Assembly: GCA_024305105.1 (NCBI GenBank) | Contig: JAMWZA010000041.1 | Coordinates: 1-35,940 of the forward strand | From: Marinoscillum sp. | Lineage (GTDB): Bacteria > Bacteroidota > Bacteroidia > Cytophagales > Cyclobacteriaceae | Direction: 5' to 3' | Length of the DNA: 35,940 nucleotides | Part shown: positions 1 through 7,368 of the stretch, piece by piece | How the letters are laid out: every line of letters starts with the position of its first letter | How positions within the stretch are numbered: the stretch's first letter is position 1 | Translations under genes and position numbers: made by a program | Notes under the pieces: generated by a model | Database searches by the model: none | Told to the model about the DNA's origin: nothing | The model's input: only the letters and a program-made list of their open reading frames with translations

Positions 1-151
1 AATTTCTTCTGACTTTCTAAGTTTTACGTGAAACTTTTAGAATGGCGTTTATAGTATGTATGTCGAGGATGTCTTAGCAGTTGTTACTCCAAGCAATAAG
101 ACGGCCTTGAAGATTCACCGGATGAGAATTGTGAGTTAATTTGTGAGAAAA

Positions 152-204
152 GACAAAAAGTTGTCTGAGATCCTGTTGGAAACAGGATTGAGTTCCTTTT
201 TGTC
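152..204. repeat. Long imperfect inverted repeat (two nested stems)
   Basis: The outer arms GACAAAAAG (152-160) and CTTTTTGTC (196-204) pair perfectly over 9 bp. Inside them ATCCTGTT (170-177) and AACAGGAT (181-188) form a second perfect 8-bp stem with a 3-base loop. The intervening arms match only partly. It could be a REP-like palindromic element, a terminator of a gene left of the window, or a structured RNA; the sequence alone does not decide. Confidence 0.55.
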
Positions 205-255
205 CTCCAAATTTACTTTCAATTCCCGGGGAAACTTCACAGCCTTGGGTTTTTG

Positions 256-281
256 GTACTTTTGGGCCAAGCCAAAAGTAC
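256..281. repeat. 10-bp perfect inverted repeat, REP-like
   Basis: GTACTTTTGG (256-265) and CCAAAAGTAC (272-281) are exact reverse complements separated by 6 bases. From memory, elements of this kind (GTACTTTT...AAAAGTAC) are common intergenic repeats in Bacteroidota genomes; this was not checked by search. No T-run follows on either strand, so a terminator role is less likely. Confidence 0.55.
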
Positions 282-498
282 GGCAGAAAGCCATTGAGCC
301 AGACGCTACTACGAATTCTTAATAAGGACCTCAGTACTAAAATCAGAAAAAAAACACATAGAAGCCATCGAGAAACTGCTGGGATAATCCTTCCTTTTCA
401 CACCAATAGACGGTTCAGTAAAAAAAATTCACGCCACTGTCATATTTTAAGATTGGTACACACTAACCTTATAGAAATGCACCAATTAACATGACTGC

Positions 499-999
499 AT
501 GATAAAAGAACCATTTGAAGAAGTACTGGCAGCCAATAAAGAACCGATATATCGGATCTGCAGGATCTATGCAACACCTCCCTATGAAGCTGAAGACTTA
601 TTTCAGGAAGTGACTTTTCAGGCATGGAAGTCCTACAAAAACTTCGAGGGAAAGTCTAAAGTAAGCACCTGGATGTATCGGGTAGCCTTGAATGTTTGTT
701 TGCAAATGAAAACAAAGCATGACAGGAAGAATCACCAAACGATTACAATAGATGCGATCCAGTTCAGTTCGGATGATTCCACAACTGAAGATCGGGAGCG
801 ATTTGACCAGTTAAAAGCCTGTATAGAAGTACTACCTGAGTCCGACAAATCAGTCATCGTACTGTATTTAGAGGACCTTCCATACAAAGAAATTGGCAAT
901 GTGCTGGGACTGACCGAAAATCATGTTGCCGTAAAAATGAAGCGAATCAAGGCTAAACTGGCCGATTGTATGACTCTAAAAAACGAACGCTATGATTGA
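499..999 (+). CDS. ECF-type RNA polymerase sigma factor (sigma-70 family)
   Basis: This 166-aa protein has the two-domain plan of an ECF sigma factor. Region 2 lies at about residues 10-75, with the EAEDLFQEV core and the STWMYRVALNVCL segment that contacts the -10 element. Region 4 lies at about 108-158, with LPESDKSVIVLYLEDLPYKE followed by a helix-turn-helix around GLTENHVAVKMKRIKAKL. Regions 1.1 and 3 are absent, as usual for the class. Its last 8 bases overlap the next gene, a four-helix membrane protein, which suggests translational coupling and a sigma/anti-sigma pair. The start at 499 is chosen because the ATG at 491 runs straight into a stop. Family assignment is secure; the regulon cannot be read from the window. 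Confidence 0.93.
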   Translation: MIKEPFEEVLAANKEPIYRICRIYATPPYEAEDLFQEVTFQAWKSYKNFEGKSKVSTWMYRVALNVCLQMKTKHDRKNHQTITIDAIQFSSDDSTTEDRERFDQLKACIEVLPESDKSVIVLYLEDLPYKEIGNVLGLTENHVAVKMKRIKAKLADCMTLKNERYD

Positions 1000-1618
1000 T
1001 CAGGAACTAAAACGAATTTGGAAAGGAGCCTCCTCAAGTGAGCGCATCACGATTAATAAAACACAATTACTTAATCAATTAAAAGATAAGATGGATAAGA
1101 TGGATCGTAATATTAAAGCTAGGGACAAAAGAGAAATATATGCCTCGGTTGCCGGTATAGTGGCCTTTTCATTAGCAGCCTGGGACATACCTTTCATTCT
1201 CAGTAAAATAGCCTGTTTTTTTGCTATTGGCTGGTTTATATATGTCATCTACCGACTGAAAAAGGAAAGAAAAGGTGAAGCCACTGACCTTAACCTGTCT
1301 TTTCGTGATCAACTGGAACAGCGCAAGCAATACATAATGGGGCAATCTAAAATGCTGAAATCAGTCGTTTACTGGTACGCCTTACCTCCTTTTTTAATGA
1401 ATCTCCTCTTGTTTCTAGGTGCAGGGAACCCTGATTCGGCTGACTTTTTCCTTTCTGGCATTATCCCTGGTAGTCTGGTGGAAAAGGTCATAATCGTGGT
1501 TTTCCTGGGGTTGTTTTATGGATACATCGCATGGATGAATTATAGTACCGCTAAAAAAAACCTGGATCCACTCGTAGAACAGATTGAACAAACACAACGT
1601 GAATTGAAAGAAGAATAG
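992..1618 (+). CDS. Membrane protein, candidate anti-sigma factor
   Basis: This 208-aa protein has a soluble N-terminal part (about 1-48, charged, with a short coil KDKMDKMDRNIKARDKRE) and four hydrophobic segments at about 50-66, 69-88, 126-143 and 160-183. It ends in a charged helix rich in E, Q and K. It overlaps the sigma gene by 8 bp and shares its frame-shifted start context, the usual arrangement for a sigma factor and its membrane regulator. No zinc-binding ZAS motif (HxxxCxxC) is visible, so it is not a classical anti-sigma of that type. The function is inferred from position and topology only. Confidence 0.6.
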   Translation: MIDQELKRIWKGASSSERITINKTQLLNQLKDKMDKMDRNIKARDKREIYASVAGIVAFSLAAWDIPFILSKIACFFAIGWFIYVIYRLKKERKGEATDLNLSFRDQLEQRKQYIMGQSKMLKSVVYWYALPPFLMNLLLFLGAGNPDSADFFLSGIIPGSLVEKVIIVVFLGLFYGYIAWMNYSTAKKNLDPLVEQIEQTQRELKEE

Positions 1619-1639
1619 TACCTAATACCAAACGTCACT

Positions 1640-1661
1640 GAGACGGCATTCGTGCCGTCTC
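1640..1661 (+). terminator. Hairpin terminator after the sigma operon
   Basis: The arms GAGACGGCA and TGCCGTCTC are perfect over 9 bp and close on a TTCG tetraloop. TTGTTT follows on the plus strand. The hairpin lies 22 bp after the stop of the membrane protein and only 5 bp beyond the stop of the convergent TonB-receptor gene. It may therefore also protect the 3' end of the long minus-strand operon, although no T-run follows on that strand. Confidence 0.75.
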
Positions 1662-1665
1662 TTGT

Positions 1666-3876
1666 TTACCACTCTACCCGATAAGCCAGTATAGGAATCA
1701 ATCCTAGTTGGTTTTGTACTTCCCATTGGTCTTTGAAGCTATCATAATACTGATAAGCGAAATTCTCGATATTGGCCACATTCTGAAGGTCCAGGGCGAT
1801 AGACGTTGTACGGTTTTCATGGTAACGCTTCCATACCACTCGCAGGTCAAATCGGAGATAAGCTCGTTGATCATAAAAATCAGCGGGCAATACCACCAAT
1901 TGAAAGGAGTTGAAAGCCGAACTCAAATAAGGCCGAAACCCACCTTGATACATTCCTCTGAAATCTAAAGACAAACGCCTATCCTTAGCGTCATTAGACA
2001 CATCCCATTCCTTGCCAGTGCTTAAAGTCAAGCTATACTGGGTATCGTAGTAGTTTTGTACGTCATCCACCTGTGCAGTAAACCACGAAGCTCCCAGATT
2101 GAGATAAGCATTACCAGAGAAATCCTTTTGAAGTTGGGTGGAAACGCCACCAGTAAATGCCTGCTCCTTGTCTGTTGACGTCAAAGAATTCACTTCGGGG
2201 AAATAGTAGTAAAACAACTCTGTATGTAGATTCCAGTTCTGGCTAATCAAATCATGAGCAATCGTTCCCCGATAGCTGTTGATTAAATCATACTGAGCGG
2301 ATAATGGTGAAAACGCAATTTCACCATAGCCCGCGTTGAAGTAATAATTGTAAGGATTCAGGAGCATCGAATAAATGCCAGCTTCGAGTGAAATTACATT
2401 TTTCTCCTCTAAATCGAGGCTCATTCCCAAACGTGGCTCTACCGATTGGTCTCCACTTGTCAAGGCAGCGGAGACTCCAAGGTATCCATTTAATCCCTTG
2501 CCCATTTTGCTTGAAAACTCTAAATACGGCCTGGTTAGTGAATTAGTGATTTCGTCAAAATCAGGGTTTCGTGTTGCACCAAATTCTTTCAGCCGATAAG
2601 TGTAGAAATTCTGCATGATACCGACCTTCACTTCACCACTACCTGCTCTGGAAACATTCTCCATTTTCATACTCAGAATGCTTTGTTCACTATCAATGTT
2701 CTGCTGGTAAGATTCATCATCCGAATCCGTATAGACCGTTTCATCTCGTTCACTTATAGAAGTACTAAAGACTGCTCCCAAACTGAATTTTCCTCGATCA
2801 TAGCCCGTTTCCCAGTTCAAACCAGCTACCGCAGTTTGGTTGTCATAATAAATATCCTTCCGGTCCTTTTCCACTTCCGACTCCTCAAATGGCTTGTGCT
2901 CAAAATCATTGTAACTCAATCCTCCAACTCCGAAAACCTTTAGCTTTGATCGATCGCCTGTTGGTGTGGTTACATTGAATGACAGGTCCTGAAAACCAAT
3001 GCTTTCTCCTCCAAAGTCAACACCCATACCAGCTAGTAAACCAGTGAATGAGTATCGGTAATTAACCGCATAAGTGGCCGGACTTCCTTGCTGGAATGGT
3101 CCTTCAGCCATAAAGTCAAACCCAATCAATGAAGCCTGTGCGGTATACTGCCGCTCCTGATTCGTTCCTTCCCGGAGGTTCATATTAAAAATACCTCCCA
3201 CGCTGTTACCGTTTTCGGTACCGAACGTGCTGTATAGAAACTCCGATTGATCCAGCATCTGTGCACTGAGCATGTTCACTCCTCCTCCGGTTGCTGTAGG
3301 CTGATCCAGAAAAGTTCCTGCATTGGATAAGTGATTGGGGTTGACAATTTCTGCTCCTTCCAGCTTCCACACATTGTAGGCTGGTGACAGTCCACGCACA
3401 GAGATGGCATTGTTTTGATCATTGGATACAGCGACATCTGGAGAACTGACAATCAACCGTGCAGGATCGTAATACGTAGCAGCAATCCGATTGATTTTCT
3501 CCTCGGTAATACTAATGCGACCAGGATTTATCAAAGGTCTTGGAGCACTTACCACCACTTCGTCAAGATCACTAAAACTCCTTTCGAGAAAAATGTCTTG
3601 TTCAGTGATTTTACCTGCTTTCAACCACACATCTTCCACCAACACTGGCTGATAGCCCACATAGGTAACGACCAGACTGATGCGGCCTGGAGTTAAACCT
3701 GAGAAAGTATACCGACCATTCTGATTGGTAGTGGTGCCCGTATTGGATTTGTGCACACTGATAGAGGCTCCTACCAGTGGCTCATTATTCAACTGATCAT
3801 AAACGCTCCCCGTGAGCGTTTGTGCTTCCAACATCACTGTGCCGGCAATTGCCAGCACCCCAATCCAATACCTCAT
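1666..3876 (-). CDS. TonB-dependent outer-membrane receptor with CarboxypepD_reg domain
   Basis: The 736-aa product has a signal peptide (1-18), then a CarboxypepD_reg-like beta-sandwich (about 19-100; GSVYDQLNNEPLVGASISV, GRYTFSGL, VGYQPV). A plug domain follows (about 104-235; DLDEVVVSAPRP, NAISVRGLSP, GGGVNM), then a beta-barrel ending in an aromatic residue (RVEW). It is shorter than SusC (about 1000 aa) and no SusD partner lies nearby, so it is a stand-alone receptor and not half of a Sus pair. It is the last gene of the minus-strand operon, 6 bp after the exported TIM-barrel gene, so it most likely brings the operon's substrate, or a cofactor, across the outer membrane. The ligand is not predictable. 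Confidence 0.88.
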   Translation of the reverse strand: MRYWIGVLAIAGTVMLEAQTLTGSVYDQLNNEPLVGASISVHKSNTGTTTNQNGRYTFSGLTPGRISLVVTYVGYQPVLVEDVWLKAGKITEQDIFLERSFSDLDEVVVSAPRPLINPGRISITEEKINRIAATYYDPARLIVSSPDVAVSNDQNNAISVRGLSPAYNVWKLEGAEIVNPNHLSNAGTFLDQPTATGGGVNMLSAQMLDQSEFLYSTFGTENGNSVGGIFNMNLREGTNQERQYTAQASLIGFDFMAEGPFQQGSPATYAVNYRYSFTGLLAGMGVDFGGESIGFQDLSFNVTTPTGDRSKLKVFGVGGLSYNDFEHKPFEESEVEKDRKDIYYDNQTAVAGLNWETGYDRGKFSLGAVFSTSISERDETVYTDSDDESYQQNIDSEQSILSMKMENVSRAGSGEVKVGIMQNFYTYRLKEFGATRNPDFDEITNSLTRPYLEFSSKMGKGLNGYLGVSAALTSGDQSVEPRLGMSLDLEEKNVISLEAGIYSMLLNPYNYYFNAGYGEIAFSPLSAQYDLINSYRGTIAHDLISQNWNLHTELFYYYFPEVNSLTSTDKEQAFTGGVSTQLQKDFSGNAYLNLGASWFTAQVDDVQNYYDTQYSLTLSTGKEWDVSNDAKDRRLSLDFRGMYQGGFRPYLSSAFNSFQLVVLPADFYDQRAYLRFDLRVVWKRYHENRTTSIALDLQNVANIENFAYQYYDSFKDQWEVQNQLGLIPILAYRVEW

Positions 3877-3882
3877 TTTGAT

Positions 3883-4767
3883 TTATGCTAAAATTTTCTC
3901 TGTTAGATTCTTATAGGAGATTTCGATGCTCTTCAATGGATCTTCAGACTGATCCTGCTCCACGAAAAAGTGCTGCATTCCTGAAGTTTCTTTCGCGGCA
4001 AAAATCGACTTGTAGTCGATTGTTCCTTCACCAACCTCTGCAAAACCTTGCTCAGGAGTATCTGCCATGTCTTTCACATGCCATAGCGGCACCCTGTTTT
4101 CAAACCTTTTAAACTGCTTAACCGCATCTTTCCCTGCCTTGTTAACCCAGTAAAGGTCTAATTCAAACTGTACCGAATCAGCATCTGTTTCAGAAGCAAG
4201 AATATCCATTCCGGTCACACCATCTCCTAAATCAAGAAACTCAAAATCATGGTTGTGATAGCATACCTGAATGCCTACCTGATTGGCAGCTGCCGCAGCG
4301 TTACTTAGAGTTTCGGCCACACGTTTGTAGTCATCAGCATTTCTTAGTTCTTCAGGTAGCCATGGCCACACAGCATATTTCTGCCCTACGATGTTCATGT
4401 ACTCCAGAGCTGCTTCCCAGTTATCACTGAATATCGGCGGATTGATATGTCCACTGATAAATTTCAACCCTAAATCCTTACAGATTTGATCCATTTCTGT
4501 AGCATTCAGGCCAAACACCGTATTGCCATCAAACCCAAATGGTTCAATTTTCTTGTACCCAATCCTAGCCACTTTTTCCAAGGTTCCTTTAGGGTCAGCC
4601 GCCATTTGTTCTCTAAGAGTGTACAGGCCAACTCCTATTTCAGGCTGAGCAGTAGCAACAGCCTGTGCCGCTTCTTTAGAGCCTTTGGTCACACAAGAAG
4701 GCATGATCATGACGGCAGCCGAAGCTACTGCAGAGGTCTTTAAAAATTTTCTTCGATCGTTTTTCAT
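3883..4767 (-). CDS. Exported sugar phosphate isomerase/epimerase-like TIM-barrel protein (Tat signal)
   Basis: The N-terminus carries a twin-arginine motif (R5-R6-K-F-L-K) and a hydrophobic stretch ending at MPSC, so it may be a Tat-exported lipoprotein anchored at Cys25. Residues 43-294 form the AP-endonuclease-2/xylose-isomerase-like barrel. Likely metal and catalytic residues are E75, H171/H173 in CYHNHDFEF, D204 in FELDLYW, H230 in HVKDMAD and E270 in FFVEQD. In the published 3-keto-glycoside pathway a member of this fold hydrates the 3-keto-2-hydroxy-glucal formed by the lyase. A periplasmic version of that step fits the exported lyase encoded here, but it is inference. The start overlaps the preceding stop in ATGA (4764-4767), indicating coupled translation. 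Confidence 0.82.
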   Translation of the reverse strand: MKNDRRKFLKTSAVASAAVMIMPSCVTKGSKEAAQAVATAQPEIGVGLYTLREQMAADPKGTLEKVARIGYKKIEPFGFDGNTVFGLNATEMDQICKDLGLKFISGHINPPIFSDNWEAALEYMNIVGQKYAVWPWLPEELRNADDYKRVAETLSNAAAAANQVGIQVCYHNHDFEFLDLGDGVTGMDILASETDADSVQFELDLYWVNKAGKDAVKQFKRFENRVPLWHVKDMADTPEQGFAEVGEGTIDYKSIFAAKETSGMQHFFVEQDQSEDPLKSIEISYKNLTEKILA

Positions 4768-7367
4768 AATGCATCAGGTTTAGGTAAGAATTCAAAATTG
4801 GTGAGGGTGATTAATTCATTCTTTTCGTTTGGATTGGAGAAAACAAAAAAGATGGAGGACACTCCCTCAGTAGGTTTTATTTCAATTCGCTTGGTGGTTC
4901 CAGAATTTTCGTCTGGGTAGATACGAGCACTTCCGATTTCCTGACCATCAGAACTACCCAGTCTAATGCTGACATCAGTTCCTCTTAAATTTCTACGATA
5001 CGCCAGTTTAATGGCAGCCAAATCCGTGAGATCAATATCCTCGAAGGAAACCCAGGAACCATTAAATATGCTATTAATTACTCCTCCCCGTGCTTGAATT
5101 TCATAAGACTCATCAAATTGGTCTGCTGGAATTCGATTGTAACGCAACCATACATCACCAAACGCTTTAATTGGTTTCAAGGACCCTTTGCCTTGATCTT
5201 CATAAGAAGCCGACAACAAATATTTCCCACCATCCTCTGTAGTCTTGTATTTACCAGCCAATGGCAACTTAGCAGAGGCACCAAGTGACATAATGTATTC
5301 GACTATCTTCTGTGCATCTTGCGTGCTTAGGTCTGGGTGAGCTGACATTGCTTGCTCACCCCATACACCTCCACCACCACTGATGATTTTTCTGGATAAA
5401 TAGTTTACCGCGTTGCGATCCGTTCGGTATCGATTGGCAACCTGCGTGTATGATGGTCCAATGGATGGTTCATTCACTTTGTGACATGATTTACAATCCA
5501 TAGACTCAATGATCGTAAGTCCATCACTTACCGGACTTTGATGACCCAGAGCTTCGGCCATATCCGTGCTTTGATAATGTGCGATATCAAATGCTATATT
5601 ATCCTGATCAATTCCTACCGCCGATAGATCATCTTCCAAATCGGTAACCTGCACGTCATACGTTACCGTGCGGCCATCCCAGAAAAAACTGCTGTTACCA
5701 GCTACTTCTACAGAGACAGTTGGAGGTTCATTTCCTACTTCAATGACATACTGCTCCCGAATGGTATTTCTACCATCAGACAAGAACAACTCAGGATAAT
5801 AAACACCATCTTCCGTGAATGTGTAGCTTACCACCGAATCGGTACGCTCTTCTCCATTGATTAGCCATTTAAACTTTAGTTCATCCTGATCATAGTCCTC
5901 AGACCCTGAGGCATCAAACACCACTTCTAAAGGTGAAGAGCCTTTCATCCTGGAAAGACTGGATTTCAGTACTGGAGGTCGATTTCCTTTGATGTAGTTA
6001 ATTCTGGAAAGTCGTGCATTTTCGTTTTGGGTAAACCAACCTGTACCATACTCGATCATGTAGAGTTGCCCATCCTGTCCAAACTCCATGTCAATTACAT
6101 TGTTGAATTCCGTGTTTGGCATAAAAGGGTACCAATCCGTCGGATTTCCTTGTTCGTCAAGCTCCAGAAAGTATATGAATCCACGCATCCAATCGTAATA
6201 AATCACACGACCATCCAGATAAGAAGGAAACTTGTCGTAACCTTCATAATCGCCGCTGTAATACACAGGTCCGGCCATGGCATTTCTACCGCCATTCTTC
6301 ACCTGAGGGAATACCTCAAAGCGTGCATATGGGTAGTAAATCTTTGCTGGATTGGCTGGAGGGAGCTCTCGCAATCCTGTATTGTTTGGCGAGTTATTTA
6401 TTGGAGCCACTGCGTCGTAAGATTCTGCTCCAGAAGCCTTTGCGAAATCCCACTCATTATAGGCGAAGTTTTTACCAACGAACAGAGGCCATCCGAAGTA
6501 GCCGGGTTGTGTAGCGACATTAAATTCATCATAACCTCTTGGCCCTCTGCCCTCCTGGTCCGTTCCTGCATCAGGTCCTACATCTCCCCAAAAAACCCAA
6601 CCTCTTTTACTGTCAATAGAGATACGGTATGGATTTCGACATCCCATCACGTAAATCTCAGGCCTTGTTTTCGGATCATCATCTACAAAAAGATTGCCTT
6701 CCGGAATGGAATAGGTACCATCTGGTTCTGGCTTGATCCGTAAAATCTTACCTCTCAGATCATTTGTATTAGAAGATGATCGTTGTGCATCCCAAGCCTC
6801 TCTACCCGGACGCTCGTCTGATGGTGAGTATCCATTCGATGCAAACGGATTGGTATTGTCACCGGTAGACAAATACAACAAACCATCTCCTCCAAACTGG
6901 ATGGAACCACCCGTATGGCAGCACTCGTCTCGCTGTACAGGCACCTCCAGGACTACCACCTCATTTCTAAGTCCACCCGGGGTATACGTGAATCTGGAAA
7001 GTCTATTGACATCCAAATCACCCACTGGAGAATAATAGAAATAAATCCAATCATTCTGCTCAAAACCAGGGTCCAGCGACATCCCCATCAACCCATCTTC
7101 ATTGACATGATAAACCGGTATGGAATCATAAGTAGACAGCTCATCTGTTTCGAGATTAAAAAGTTTTATTGCTCCTCTTCTTTGTGTGAAGAGTATTTTA
7201 CTTTTTGGCAATACGGCCAACTCAGTAGGTTCATACAAATTAGAAGCAAATACTTCTTTGATAAACCTGGTTTCCTCTGGAGCTTTCGCAACTGCTTCCT
7301 CTTCATGTCCTGTACTGCACCCAAACCCAATTAAGCCCACAAGTACACCTAATGCTAACCTTTTCAC
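4764..7367 (-). CDS. Lipoprotein: PQQ-type sugar dehydrogenase-like propeller + PKD + cytochrome c + carbohydrate-binding-like domain
   Basis: This 867-aa protein begins with a lipoprotein-type signal (Cys17). A glucose/sorbosone dehydrogenase-like propeller spans about 35-455, with NEDGLMGMSLDP, HTGGSIQFGGDGLLYLSTGD and GCRNPYRI, the last being the usual GHRNP site with H replaced by C. A PKD domain follows at about 460-545 and an Ig-like stretch at about 547-620. A class I cytochrome c domain has CKSCH at 625-629 and a probable Met ligand in GEQAMSAHPDL. The C-terminal 130 residues look like a CBM6-type beta-sandwich. The likely role is extracytoplasmic oxidation of a carbohydrate, with electrons passed to the fused heme. 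Translation starts at GTG, one base after the upstream stop. Whether PQQ is bound is unknown; no pqq genes are in the window. Confidence 0.85.
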   Translation of the reverse strand: MKRLALGVLVGLIGFGCSTGHEEEAVAKAPEETRFIKEVFASNLYEPTELAVLPKSKILFTQRRGAIKLFNLETDELSTYDSIPVYHVNEDGLMGMSLDPGFEQNDWIYFYYSPVGDLDVNRLSRFTYTPGGLRNEVVVLEVPVQRDECCHTGGSIQFGGDGLLYLSTGDNTNPFASNGYSPSDERPGREAWDAQRSSSNTNDLRGKILRIKPEPDGTYSIPEGNLFVDDDPKTRPEIYVMGCRNPYRISIDSKRGWVFWGDVGPDAGTDQEGRGPRGYDEFNVATQPGYFGWPLFVGKNFAYNEWDFAKASGAESYDAVAPINNSPNNTGLRELPPANPAKIYYPYARFEVFPQVKNGGRNAMAGPVYYSGDYEGYDKFPSYLDGRVIYYDWMRGFIYFLELDEQGNPTDWYPFMPNTEFNNVIDMEFGQDGQLYMIEYGTGWFTQNENARLSRINYIKGNRPPVLKSSLSRMKGSSPLEVVFDASGSEDYDQDELKFKWLINGEERTDSVVSYTFTEDGVYYPELFLSDGRNTIREQYVIEVGNEPPTVSVEVAGNSSFFWDGRTVTYDVQVTDLEDDLSAVGIDQDNIAFDIAHYQSTDMAEALGHQSPVSDGLTIIESMDCKSCHKVNEPSIGPSYTQVANRYRTDRNAVNYLSRKIISGGGGVWGEQAMSAHPDLSTQDAQKIVEYIMSLGASAKLPLAGKYKTTEDGGKYLLSASYEDQGKGSLKPIKAFGDVWLRYNRIPADQFDESYEIQARGGVINSIFNGSWVSFEDIDLTDLAAIKLAYRRNLRGTDVSIRLGSSDGQEIGSARIYPDENSGTTKRIEIKPTEGVSSIFFVFSNPNEKNELITLTNFEFLPKPDAL

Positions 7368-7368
7368 T

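Larger units (their letters stand above)
1..498. other. Intergenic leader without a convincing gene
   Basis: No reading frame in this stretch resembles a protein. A 66-codon frame at 294-494 is basic, low in domain-like content and runs through the tail of a repeat, so it is not called. The region holds a long imperfect hairpin (152-204), a 10-bp inverted repeat (256-281) and a small GC palindrome near 223-233. Just upstream of the sigma gene a 6-bp inverted repeat, ATTGGT (452-457) and ACCAAT (481-486), surrounds the place where a promoter would be expected. No TAnnTTTG box was found. Confidence 0.6.

Noticed and set aside
294-494. Possible 66-aa gene before the sigma factor
   Set aside because: Begins in the tail of an inverted repeat, has a random-looking basic composition and no domain or promoter.
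1666-3876. SusC-like half of a SusC/SusD pair
   Set aside because: The receptor is only 736 aa and there is no SusD-like gene on either side.
499-3876. Sigma factor as cognate regulator of the adjacent TonB receptor (FecI-FecA type)
   Set aside because: The genes converge, the receptor lacks an obvious N-terminal signalling (STN) domain, and no FecR-like protein is present.
6027-6743. 238-codon plus-strand frame opposite the 867-aa lipoprotein
   Set aside because: Lies fully antisense to a gene with clear domains; its translation shows no recognisable motif and reflects codon bias of the real strand.
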